DNA of 64,000 bases, from contig NZ_CP028158.1 in assembly GCF_003030345.1 (NCBI RefSeq), positions 6,448,001 to 6,512,000 on the forward strand, given 5' to 3'. Of this stretch, positions 7,945-15,629 are shown in pieces. The notes under the pieces were generated by a model. That model did no database searches. It worked only from the letters and a program-made list of their open reading frames with translations, and was not told the origin of the DNA. Position 1 is the first letter of the stretch; every line of letters begins with the position of its first letter. This DNA comes from Plantactinospora sp. BC1 (GTDB taxonomy: Bacteria; Actinomycetota; Actinomycetes; Mycobacteriales; Micromonosporaceae). Both the position numbers and the translations under genes were made by a program.

Positions 7945-9516
7945 CTACCCGGGCAGCGGCGAATCGGCGCCGAGCCGGGCCCCGCTGACGTCGACCGGGC
8001 CGTGGAAGGTGGCGACTCCGCTGCCCGTGCCGAGGTCGAAGGCGGTCCGCTCGAAGCGGCAGCCGGCGAAGCTGGTGGAGCCGTGGAACTGTGCCCCGAC
8101 GAAGTCGGCGTACCCGCCCGCACCGCCGCTGAGGTCGAGCTCGACCAGGGTGGCGCCGCAGAGCTGGAGGTCCAGCTCCGGCCAGTACGGCTCGGTGGCC
8201 GGGCGCAGCCGATCGGCGAGCACCTGCTGAACCTCCCGGCGCAGCCGCAACTCCTCGGCCTGCCCGGGATCGAGGTCACCGGTGACCCGGAACGGCAGCG
8301 GGGTACGCAGGTAGGCGCAGAGGGCGTCGACGACCCGCTGGCGCAGCTCGGGGCGGCTGTCGCCGAGTACGGCCAGCCGGCGCAGGCCGGCCCGCCGGAT
8401 CTCCGGGTCCGGGTCACCGAGCTGCCCGGCGTACGGGTGCACGTCGTCGTCCGGCACCAGCCGGCCGGTGCCGGACTCCACCGCCCAGCCCAGCGGCCAG
8501 TACGTCTCGCCGTAGCCGTCGTCGTTCTCGTCGGACCAGTGCGCGCCGGTCAGCCGCACGGCCGGCTGGTCCAGATGCACCCGGGCGGTGAACCCCGCCT
8601 CCCGGAAGTCGGCGACCGCACCGAACCGGGCCTGGTAGAACCAGGCCGGGCCGCCGAAGTGGGCACCCCGGAACGAGACCGGCCCGGCGAAACGCGCCCC
8701 GTCGCCGCCCTCCTCCCAGTCCTGGTAGTCCTCGATCAGGACCGCGACCGGCCACTGCGGATCGGTCTCGTTCGGCTCGTCCCACGGCAGCGGGGAGAGT
8801 TCCTCGATCGCCTCCCAGGCCGGGTCGTCCTCCCAGAGGGTCTCCTCGCCCCGGCCGAACCAGGCGATCGCGTCGAACCGCGCACCGGCGAACCCGGTGA
8901 CGCCCCGGAACCGGGCCCGGCCGAAGACCGCCTCGCCGCCGAAGCGGACGCCGTCGAACCGGGCGTCGCCCTCGAAGACCGTACGCGGGAAGAGCGCGTC
9001 GCCGTCGAAGCTGGCGCCCTCGAACGACGCCGTGCCGACGAACCGGGTGTCCGCGAACCGTCCCTCGGCCAGTTCGCAGCCGCGCAGGTCGACGTCGACC
9101 AGGGTCGTACCGGAGAGGTCGAGGTCGATCTCCGGCCACGGCCCGGGACCGCCGGGGCGCAGCCGGGCGGCGAGCAGGTCGAGGGCGGCCCGGCGCAGGT
9201 CGGTCTCCCGCTCGTCGGTGCCTTCCGTCCCGGCCGCCGGACGATCCGCCGGAGGGTTCGCCGGACGATCCGCCGGACGATTCGCCGAACGGTCCGCCGG
9301 GCCGGTGGCTCGGAGCACCGGGACGGTGGACTCCAGTGGCGCGGTGGCGCGCAGGTGTGCGCAGATCGCGTCCGCCACCGGCTGCCGGAGTTCGGGGCGG
9401 TCGTCGGCGCGGGCCAGCAGCCGGCGTACCGCCGCCAGCCGGTCGGTCGACGGCGCCTCAGCGTCCGCCAGCGCGGCGAGGTCCGCCCGGTGTTCCGCCA
9501 GGTCCCGATCCGCCAT
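7945..9516 (-). CDS. Pentapeptide-repeat protein
   Basis: Protein of 523 aa starting at the ATG at 9516 (MADRDLAEHRADL). Its two halves are similar: a helical segment (RPELRQPVADAICAHLR near residue 45, again as RPELRQRVVDALCAYLR) followed by a run of five-residue repeats with Phe/Leu at the centre (TRFVGTASFEGASFDG, VRFGGEAVFGRARFRG). This predicts a right-handed quadrilateral beta-helix after each helical cap. A Pro/Arg-rich linker in the first half comes from a 12-bp tandem repeat. The function is unknown; this is the form of long actinobacterial membrane-linked or cytosolic pentapeptide proteins, not the short gyrase-protecting type. Confidence 0.8.
   Translation of the reverse strand: MADRDLAEHRADLAALADAEAPSTDRLAAVRRLLARADDRPELRQPVADAICAHLRATAPLESTVPVLRATGPADRSANRPADRPANPPADRPAAGTEGTDERETDLRRAALDLLAARLRPGGPGPWPEIDLDLSGTTLVDVDLRGCELAEGRFADTRFVGTASFEGASFDGDALFPRTVFEGDARFDGVRFGGEAVFGRARFRGVTGFAGARFDAIAWFGRGEETLWEDDPAWEAIEELSPLPWDEPNETDPQWPVAVLIEDYQDWEEGGDGARFAGPVSFRGAHFGGPAWFYQARFGAVADFREAGFTARVHLDQPAVRLTGAHWSDENDDGYGETYWPLGWAVESGTGRLVPDDDVHPYAGQLGDPDPEIRRAGLRRLAVLGDSRPELRQRVVDALCAYLRTPLPFRVTGDLDPGQAEELRLRREVQQVLADRLRPATEPYWPELDLQLCGATLVELDLSGGAGGYADFVGAQFHGSTSFAGCRFERTAFDLGTGSGVATFHGPVDVSGARLGADSPLPG
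9237..9301 (-). repeat. 12-bp in-frame tandem repeat, five copies
   Basis: Unit CCGGACGATCCG with one to three changes per copy, inside the pentapeptide-repeat gene. It encodes a low-complexity (P/N)RPAD-type linker, and the unit length keeps the frame. Confidence 0.8.
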
Positions 9517-9670
9517 GCCCGACCCGCCCTCCCCCGGCCGCTCCGGCCCGGCGGCGCCCCCGAGGGCGCCGCCGGAACGCACCCTAGCCACCGCGGGCAA
9601 CTCCGAACCGCCGCCCGCCCCCTGCGCCGCCCGCCCCCTGCGCCGCCGTCTCCCTGCGCCGCCGGCAGCC

Positions 9671-9745
9671 GCTCACCTGGGCCGCTCACCTGGGCCGCTC
9701 ACCTGGGCCGCTCACCTGGGCCGCTCACCTGGGCCGCTCACCTGG
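9671..9745. repeat. 13-bp tandem repeat, six copies
   Basis: GCTCACCTGGGCC repeated without change at 9671, 9684, 9697, 9710 and 9723; the copy at 9736 breaks off after GCTCACCTGG. A 13-bp unit cannot keep a reading frame, consistent with a non-coding location. Confidence 0.9.
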
Positions 9746-9792
9746 ACACCAGAGGCGCTACGACGCTGCCATAACGCCTCTGGCGTCCAGGT
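9740..9792 (-). terminator. Hairpin downstream of leuS, possible terminator or REP-like palindrome
   Basis: Arms 9740-9757 and 9775-9792 pair over 18 positions with one mismatch around a 17-nt loop. It lies about 115 nt beyond the leuS stop in the direction of transcription. There is no U tract, as is common for actinobacterial terminators. The length and near-perfect symmetry would also fit a dispersed palindromic repeat. Confidence 0.45.
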
Positions 9793-9881
9793 CGAGGCCG
9801 GACCCGCTGCCCGGTGACCCCGCGAGCCCGCCGCCCGGTGACGCCGGGAACCCGCCGCCCGGTGAGGGAGGCGGGCTCTCC

Positions 9882-9917
9882 GACGGGAGGTCAGGCGACG
9901 ACGGGAGGTCAGGCGAC
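9882..9917. repeat. 18-bp tandem duplication spanning the leuS stop codon
   Basis: GACGGGAGGTCAGGCGAC occurs at 9882-9899 and again at 9900-9917. The second copy contains the reverse-strand leuS stop (9909-9911) and its last codons; the first copy repeats them just downstream. Confidence 0.85.
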
Positions 9918-12749
9918 GACGCTGACCATCCGGCCGGTCACCACGATCACCTTGCGCGGCTCCCGACCGGCCAACTGGTCGGCGACCGCCGCCAGCGCGG
10001 CGGACCGGATCTCCTCCTCGGTCGCCTCCGCCGGCACCTCGACCCGGCCCCGGACCTTGCCGTTGACCTGCACCGGGTACGTCACCGACTCGGCGACCAG
10101 CAGGCTCGGGTCGGCCACCGGGAACGGCTCGTACGCCAGCGACTCGGCGTGCCCCAGCCGCTGCCACAGCTCCTCCGCGATGTGCGGTGCGAACGGCGAC
10201 AGCATCAGCAGCAGCGGCTCCGCGACCTCGCGGGGCGTGGCGTCCAGCCTGGTCAGGCCGTTGGTCAGCTCGATCAGCTTGGCGATCGCGGTGTTCATCC
10301 GGATGCCGTCCAGGTCGCCCCGGACCCCGTCGATGATCCGGTGCAGCAGACGGCGGGTCTGCTCGTCGGCCGGGGCGTCGGTGACCCGCAGCTGCCCGGT
10401 CTGCTCGTCGACGATGGTCCGCCAGACCCGTTGCAGGAACCGGTACGCCCCGATCACCGCCCGGGTCTCCCAGGGCCGGGAGACGTCCAGCGGGCCCATC
10501 GACATCTCGTAGACCCGGAACGTGTCGGCGCCGTACGCCTCGCACATCTCGTCCGGGGTCACCACGTTCCGCAGCGACTTGCCCATCTTGCCGTAGACCC
10601 GGGTGACCTGCTTGTCGCCGAAGTAGTACCGGCCGTCGTCCTCCTTCACCTCGGCGGCCTCGACATAGCTGCCCCGGTCGTCCTGGAAGGCGTACGCCTG
10701 GATCATGCCCTGGTTGTACAGCCGGCGGTACGGCTCGAAGGACGAGACGTGGCCCAGGTCGAACAGCACCTTGTGCCAGAAGCGGGCGTACAGCAGGTGC
10801 AGCACGGCGTGCTCCTGGCCGCCGACGTACAGGTCGACGCCGCCCGGGTCGCCGGGCGACTGCGGGCCCATCCAGTACGCCTCGTTGGCCGGGTCGACGA
10901 AGCGGTCGGCGTTGGTCGGGTCCAGGTAGCGCAGCTCGTACCAGCAGGAGCCGGCCCACTGCGGCATCACGTTGGTCTCCCGGGTGTACCGCTTCGGCCC
11001 GTCGCCCAGGTCCAGCTCGACCTCGACCCAGTCCTTGCGCCGGGACAGCGGGGTCTCCGGGTCGGAGTCGGCGTCGTCCGGGTCGAAGGTGCGCGGCGCG
11101 AAGTCGTCCACCTCGGGCAGTTCGACCGGCAGCATCGACTCGGGCAGCGCGTGCGGGTTGCCCTGCTCGTCGTAGACGATCGGGAACGGCTCGCCCCAGT
11201 AGCGCTGCCGGCTGAACAGCCAGTCCCGCAGCCGGTAGGTGACCGCGCCGGAGCCGTGCCCGTTCGCCTCCAGCCACTCGATGATCCTGGCCTTGGCGTC
11301 GGCGACGAACAGCCCGTTCAGGTCCAGGCCGCGGTCCGGCGCGGCGCTGTTGATCGCCGGCCCCTCCCCGGTGTACGCCTTGCCGTCGAAGTTCTCCGGC
11401 GGCTGCACGGTACGCACGATCGGCAGCTCGAAGACCTCGGCGAACTCCCAGTCCCGCTCGTCCTGCGCCGGCACCGCCATGATCGCGCCGGTGCCGTAGC
11501 CGGCCAGTACGTAGTCGGCGATGAAGATCGGGATCTGCGCGCCGTTGGCCGGGTTGCTGGCGTACGCCCCGATGAAGACCCCGGTCTTCTCCCGGTTCTC
11601 GGCCTGCCGCTCGATGTCGGTCTTGGCGCCGGCCGCCTTCCGGTAGGCGTCCACCGCGGCCCGGGGGGTCGCCTGCCCGCCGGTCCAGGCGTCCCGGGTC
11701 CCCTCGGGCCAGGCGTCGGCGGCCAGCGACTCGACCAGCGGGTGCTCCGGGGCCAGCACCATGTAGGTGGCGCCGAAGACGGTGTCCGGCCGGGTGGTGA
11801 AGACCCGGATCGGCGCGGCGGCGGTCGGGAACTCGATGTGCGCGCCGGTCGACCGGCCGATCCAGTTCCGCTGTTGCAGCTTGATCGGCTCGGGCCAGTC
11901 CAGCGCGTCCAGGTCCTCGATCAGCCGGTCGGCGTACGCGGTGATCCGCATCATCCACTGCTTCAGGCTGCGCTTGAAGACCGGGAAGTTGCCCCGGTCG
12001 GAGCGGCCGTCCGGGGTCACCTCCTCGTTGGCCAGCACGGTGCCCAGGCCCGGGCACCAGTTGACCGGCGCCTCGGAGACGTACGCCAGCCGGTGGTCGT
12101 CGACGATCCGCCGCCGCTGCGTCGCGGACAGCTCCGCCCAGGGGCGGCCGTCCGGGGTGGCCCGGGTGCCGGACTCGAACTCGGCGACCAGCTCGGCGAT
12201 CGGCCGGGCCCGGGCGGCGGCGGTGTCGTACCAGGAGTTGTAGACCTGTAGGAAGATCCACTGGGTCCAGCGGTAGTAGTCGGTGTCGATGGTCGCCACC
12301 GAACGCCGGTCGTCGTGCCCCAGCCCCAGCCGGCGCAGCTGCGAGCGGTAGTAGCCGATGTTCGCCTCGGTGGTGGTCCGGGGGTGGGTGCCGGTCTGCA
12401 CCGCGTACTGCTCGGCGGGCAGCCCGAACGCGTCGAAGCCCATCGTGTGCAGCACGTTCCGCCCGGCCATCCGCTGGTAGCGGGCGTAGCAGTCGGTGCC
12501 GATGTAGCCCAGCGGGTGCCCGACGTGCAGCCCGGCACCGGACGGGTACGGGAACATGTCCAGCACGAACAGTTTCTCCGCGTCCACCCGGGGGTGGTCG
12601 GGGTCGGCCAGCGGCCCGACCGGATTGGGCGCCCGGAAGGTACCCCGCTCGGCCCACCGGTCCTGCCAGCGGATCTCGATCTCGCCGGCCAGCGCGGCGG
12701 TGTACCGGAACGGCGGGATGTCCGCCGCCGGCTCGGCTGCCTCGGTCAT
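9909..12749 (-). CDS. leuS: Leucyl-tRNA synthetase
   Basis: Class I aminoacyl-tRNA synthetase of 946 aa that charges tRNA-Leu in the cytoplasm. The HIGH-type motif HVGHPLGY lies near residue 75 and the KMSKS-type loop [10 protein letters not shown] near residue 720. The editing (CP1) domain lies between them, including [18 protein letters not shown]. The ATG at 12749 has a clear Shine-Dalgarno, GAGGAGA, 6 nt upstream. The 5' region contains a leucine-rich leader peptide and an intrinsic terminator, which indicates transcription attenuation by leucyl-tRNA supply. The 3' end carries a short tandem duplication. Confidence 0.97.
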   Translation of the reverse strand: MTEAAEPAADIPPFRYTAALAGEIEIRWQDRWAERGTFRAPNPVGPLADPDHPRVDAEKLFVLDMFPYPSGAGLHVGHPLGYIGTDCYARYQRMAGRNVLHTMGFDAFGLPAEQYAVQTGTHPRTTTEANIGYYRSQLRRLGLGHDDRRSVATIDTDYYRWTQWIFLQVYNSWYDTAAARARPIAELVAEFESGTRATPDGRPWAELSATQRRRIVDDHRLAYVSEAPVNWCPGLGTVLANEEVTPDGRSDRGNFPVFKRSLKQWMMRITAYADRLIEDLDALDWPEPIKLQQRNWIGRSTGAHIEFPTAAAPIRVFTTRPDTVFGATYMVLAPEHPLVESLAADAWPEGTRDAWTGGQATPRAAVDAYRKAAGAKTDIERQAENREKTGVFIGAYASNPANGAQIPIFIADYVLAGYGTGAIMAVPAQDERDWEFAEVFELPIVRTVQPPENFDGKAYTGEGPAINSAAPDRGLDLNGLFVADAKARIIEWLEANGHGSGAVTYRLRDWLFSRQRYWGEPFPIVYDEQGNPHALPESMLPVELPEVDDFAPRTFDPDDADSDPETPLSRRKDWVEVELDLGDGPKRYTRETNVMPQWAGSCWYELRYLDPTNADRFVDPANEAYWMGPQSPGDPGGVDLYVGGQEHAVLHLLYARFWHKVLFDLGHVSSFEPYRRLYNQGMIQAYAFQDDRGSYVEAAEVKEDDGRYYFGDKQVTRVYGKMGKSLRNVVTPDEMCEAYGADTFRVYEMSMGPLDVSRPWETRAVIGAYRFLQRVWRTIVDEQTGQLRVTDAPADEQTRRLLHRIIDGVRGDLDGIRMNTAIAKLIELTNGLTRLDATPREVAEPLLLMLSPFAPHIAEELWQRLGHAESLAYEPFPVADPSLLVAESVTYPVQVNGKVRGRVEVPAEATEEEIRSAALAAVADQLAGREPRKVIVVTGRMVSVVA

Positions 12750-12846
12750 GTCGTCTCCTCGCTACATCCTCGTCGCTCCGCCCTGGTCGACCGAGCTGGC
12801 TGAGCACCGAATTCAGGTCTGTGGGCCGGGGTCCGTTCTCCGGGCA

Positions 12847-12872
12847 TAAAAAAGCCCCTCACGCAGGAGGGG
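12847..12872 (-). terminator. Attenuator terminator in the leuS leader
   Basis: On the reverse strand CCCCTC (12872-12867), a 6-nt loop and GAGGGG (12860-12855) form a perfect 6-bp stem, followed by C and six U residues (12853-12848). It lies about 100 nt upstream of leuS and 26 nt after the leader-peptide stop. The region around that stop (12910-12899) can instead pair with 12883-12874, giving the alternative fold expected of an attenuator. Confidence 0.8.
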
Positions 12873-12898
12873 TGGCCGCGCTGTCGCTGTCTGTCGCG

Positions 12899-12937
12899 TC
12901 AGCACGGCTCGCTAAGGAGCAGGTGGACCCTGGACAT
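12899..12937 (-). CDS. leuS leader peptide (12 aa, three consecutive Leu codons)
   Basis: ATG at 12937, protein MSRVHLLLSEPC, stop at 12899. Three successive leucine codons (CTG CTC CTT, the last rare in this GC-rich genome) sit in the middle of the peptide. There is no Shine-Dalgarno; a -10 hexamer TACGAT ends 6 nt before the ATG, so the mRNA should start at the AUG. The stop is followed by pairing segments and an intrinsic terminator before leuS. When charged tRNA-Leu is scarce, ribosomes would stall at the Leu run and favour antitermination. Leucine-rich attenuator peptides before leucine genes are known in actinobacteria; the mechanism here is inferred. Confidence 0.8.
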   Translation of the reverse strand: MSRVHLLLSEPC

Positions 12938-12943
12938 GCGGTC

Positions 12944-12973
12944 ATCGTACCGCGCCCCCGGCAGGGCTGTCGC
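12944..12973 (-). promoter_or_regulatory. Promoter of the leuS leader transcript
   Basis: On the reverse strand GCGACA (12973-12968), an 18-bp spacer and TACGAT (12949-12944). The -10 ends 6 nt before the leader-peptide ATG, predicting a leaderless start. Confidence 0.6.
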
Positions 12974-13158
12974 ACCCGATACCGGCGCCAGGATCCGACC
13001 CCGGGCTCTCGGGTGTGCTCGGCTCTCCCGCCGAATGCGGTTAGCCTGAGTGATGCGGGTGATCCGGTTACTCCGGACGGACGTATTCTCCCGCGAACCA
13101 TACGGCCGGCCCAACGACTCTTATTAGGCGGCGGCCGTGATCGACGAGGAGGAGGCCC

Positions 13159-14220
13159 GTGACTCAACAGACCTGGGACGAACTGGGCGGCGCGCTGCCG
13201 AGCGACCAGTTCCGTGCCGCCAGCGACGCGATCGTGGCCAATATCGAAGAGGTCATCGAGGGCAAGACCGCGACGGTCCGGCTCGCACTCGCCGTCCTGC
13301 TGGCCGAGGGCCATCTCCTGATCGAGGACGTACCGGGGGTCGGCAAGACCAAGCTGGCCAAGGCGCTCGCCCGGTCGATCGACTGCTCGGTCCGGCGCAT
13401 CCAGTTCACCCCCGACCTGCTGCCCAGCGACGTCACCGGGGTCAGCGTCTACAACCAGGAGACGCACGACTTCGAGTTCAAGCCGGGCGCGGTCTTCGCC
13501 AACCTGGTGGTCGGCGACGAGATCAACCGGGCCTCGCCGAAGACCCAGTCCGCGCTGCTGGAGAGCATGGAGGAGCGGCAGGTCACGGTCGACGGCGTCA
13601 CCTACGAACTACAGACCCCGTTCATGGTGATCGCCACCCAGAACCCGATCGAGATGGAGGGGACCTATCCGCTGCCGGAGGCGCAGCGCGACCGGTTCAC
13701 CGCCCGGATCGCCATGGGCTACCCGGACCCGGGTGCCGAGCTGGCCATGCTGGACGTGCACGGCGGTCGGGACCCGATCCACGAGCTGCGTCCGGTCTCC
13801 GACGCCGCCACCGTACGGAAGCTGATCGCCACCGTCCGCGACGTGCACGTCGCCGACGCCGTCAAGCAGTACGCTGTCGACCTGGTCACCGCCACCCGCG
13901 AGGCTCCCGACCTGCGCCTCGGCGCCTCCCCCCGGGCCACCCTGCAACTGCTGCGCACCGCGCGGGCGGTCGCCGCGCTGGAGGGGCGCGACTACGTCCT
14001 CCCCGACGACCTCCAGGCGCTGGCGGTGCCGGTGCTGGCGCACCGGGTGATCTCCACCGCGGACGCGCAGCTCGCCCGGCGCACCACCGACGCGATCATC
14101 TCCGACCTGGTGCACCGGCTGGCGTTGCCGCACGAGCGGCAGCGCTCCCCCTACGACACCCGGCCACCCTCCGGGGACGGCAGCACCGGGCGCTCGCAGT
14201 ACGAGCCGCGGAGGCGATGA
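13159..14220 (+). CDS. MoxR-family AAA+ ATPase
   Basis: AAA+ ATPase of 353 aa with Walker A GVGKTK (residues ~59-64), Walker B LVVGDEINRA, the MoxR signature ESMEERQVTVDG, and sensor 1 in FMVIATQNPIE. MoxR proteins act as chaperone-like ATPases, often helping assemble or activate partner proteins encoded next door. The GTG start follows a strong GAGGAGGAGG. The stop overlaps the start of the DUF58 gene (ATGA). With the DUF58 and TgpA-type genes it forms the moxR-DUF58-transglutaminase module common in actinobacteria and probably envelope-related. Confidence 0.92.
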   Translation: MTQQTWDELGGALPSDQFRAASDAIVANIEEVIEGKTATVRLALAVLLAEGHLLIEDVPGVGKTKLAKALARSIDCSVRRIQFTPDLLPSDVTGVSVYNQETHDFEFKPGAVFANLVVGDEINRASPKTQSALLESMEERQVTVDGVTYELQTPFMVIATQNPIEMEGTYPLPEAQRDRFTARIAMGYPDPGAELAMLDVHGGRDPIHELRPVSDAATVRKLIATVRDVHVADAVKQYAVDLVTATREAPDLRLGASPRATLQLLRTARAVAALEGRDYVLPDDLQALAVPVLAHRVISTADAQLARRTTDAIISDLVHRLALPHERQRSPYDTRPPSGDGSTGRSQYEPRRR

Positions 14221-15521
14221 CGGTGCGCGAGGCGCTGCGCGGTCTCACCACCCGGGGGCGGTCCTTCCTCGCCGCCGCCGTGGCAGCGGCGATCTCCGCG
14301 CTGATCCTCGGCGAGAAGGACCTGCTCCGGGTCGCCATCCTGCTCGGCGTACTGCCGCTGCTCGCTGCCCTCTACGTCGGGCGCAGCCGCTACAAGCTCG
14401 CGTGCAGCCGCTCGCTGGAGCCGCACCGGGTGCCGGTCGGTGCCAGCTCCCGGGTGGTACTCCGGTTGCAGAACATGTCCCGGCTGCCGACCGGGACGCT
14501 GCTGCTGGAGGACCGGCTGCCGTACGCGCTCGGCAGCCGCCCCCGGGTGGTGCTGGAACGCCTCGGCGCGCACCAGGCCAGTTCGGTGGCGTACACGGTC
14601 CGGGCCGACGTGCGCGGTCGCTACGAGGTCGGCCCGCTGGTGATCCGGCTGACCGACCCGTTCGGGCTCTGCGAGCTGACCCGGGCCTTCCCCAGCGTCG
14701 ACCCGCTCACCGTCATCCCGCAGGTCACCCCGCTGCCCTCGGTCCGGCTGGCCGGCGAGTACGCGGGGACCGGGGAGAGCCGGGCCCGCTCGGTGGCGGT
14801 GCACGGCGAGGACGACGCGGCGACCCGGGAGTACCGGCGCGGCGACGACCTGCGCCGGGTGCACTGGAAGTCCACCGCCCGCACCGGCGAGCTGATGGTG
14901 CGCCGGGAGGAGCAGCCCTGGGAGAGCCGGGCGACGGTGGTGCTGGACACCCGGGCGTTCGCGCACCGGGGCGAGGGGCCGACCGCCAGCTTCGAGTGGG
15001 CGGTCTCGGCGGTGGCCAGCATCGCCGTGCACCTGCGGCAGGCCGGCTACAAGCTGCGGCTGGTCAGCGACTCCGGCATCGACGCCAGCGCGAACGACGC
15101 CGGTGGCGAGGGACTGCTGCTGGACTACCTCGCCGACGTCCGGCCCAGCCAGCGCGGCGACGTGGCTACGCTTGTGGAGCGGGTCCGGCAACGCTCCGAC
15201 GGCGGGCTGGTCATCGCACTGCTCGGCGCGTTGACCACCGCCGAGGCGGACCTGCTGGCCGGGCTGCGCGGCAACGGCGCGACCTGCATCGCGTTCCTGG
15301 TGGACAGTTCGACCTGGCTCAACCTGAACCCGCAGGCCCGCGAGGAGGCGAACCACGCGCACGGCGCGGCGGCACTCGGGCTGATGCAGAGCGGCTGGCG
15401 GGTGGTGGGGGTCGAACACGGCAGCAAGTTGCCGGCGCTCTGGCCGCAGGCGGCCCGGGGCTCGCAGGGCTTCGCCTGGCGGGCCGTACTGGCCGAGACG
15501 GTCGCCGGTGGAGTGCGGTGA
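14217..15521 (+). CDS. DUF58 domain protein
   Basis: Protein of 434 aa. Two hydrophobic segments lie near the N-terminus (residues ~15-60), then a beta-rich region, and then the DUF58 signature YRRGDDLRRVHWKSTART near residue 205. The C-terminal part has a von Willebrand A-like fold (TVVLDTRAF). Such proteins are usual MoxR partners and are thought to mediate protein contacts at the membrane. The ATG overlaps the moxR stop by 4 nt. Its last seven codons are part of a 23-bp tandem duplication that continues past the stop. Confidence 0.88.
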   Translation: MTVREALRGLTTRGRSFLAAAVAAAISALILGEKDLLRVAILLGVLPLLAALYVGRSRYKLACSRSLEPHRVPVGASSRVVLRLQNMSRLPTGTLLLEDRLPYALGSRPRVVLERLGAHQASSVAYTVRADVRGRYEVGPLVIRLTDPFGLCELTRAFPSVDPLTVIPQVTPLPSVRLAGEYAGTGESRARSVAVHGEDDAATREYRRGDDLRRVHWKSTARTGELMVRREEQPWESRATVVLDTRAFAHRGEGPTASFEWAVSAVASIAVHLRQAGYKLRLVSDSGIDASANDAGGEGLLLDYLADVRPSQRGDVATLVERVRQRSDGGLVIALLGALTTAEADLLAGLRGNGATCIAFLVDSSTWLNLNPQAREEANHAHGAAALGLMQSGWRVVGVEHGSKLPALWPQAARGSQGFAWRAVLAETVAGGVR

Positions 15522-15550
15522 CGGTCGCCGGTGGAGTGCGGTGACGGTCG
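15497..15550 (+). repeat. 23-bp tandem duplication spanning the DUF58 gene stop
   Basis: A 23-bp unit beginning GACGGTCGCCGG occurs at 15497-15519 and 15520-15542, with eight bases of a third copy. The TGA stop (15519-15521) lies on the junction. A unit not divisible by three shows that the second copy is not coding. Confidence 0.9.
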
Positions 15551-15629
15551 CGCGGGACGGGACCGGCTAGGCGGATGAGGGCGGCGGAATGAAACCGAAC
15601 GGCACCACCGGCACGGACGGGAAAATGTG

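Larger units (their letters stand above)
9517..9908. other. Repeat-rich intergenic region, no gene
   Basis: The 392 bp between the start of the pentapeptide gene and the end of leuS hold no supported gene. They contain a 13-bp tandem repeat (9671-9745), an imperfect palindrome (9740-9792), a 15-bp direct repeat CCCGCCGCCCGGTGA at 9830 and 9851, and the first copy of an 18-bp duplication that includes the leuS stop. Confidence 0.7.

Noticed and set aside
9671-9745. Six 13-bp repeats considered as iterons of a replication origin or regulator sites
   Set aside because: Perfect head-to-tail copies with no spacing, no rep gene and no AT-rich region; a slippage minisatellite fits better.
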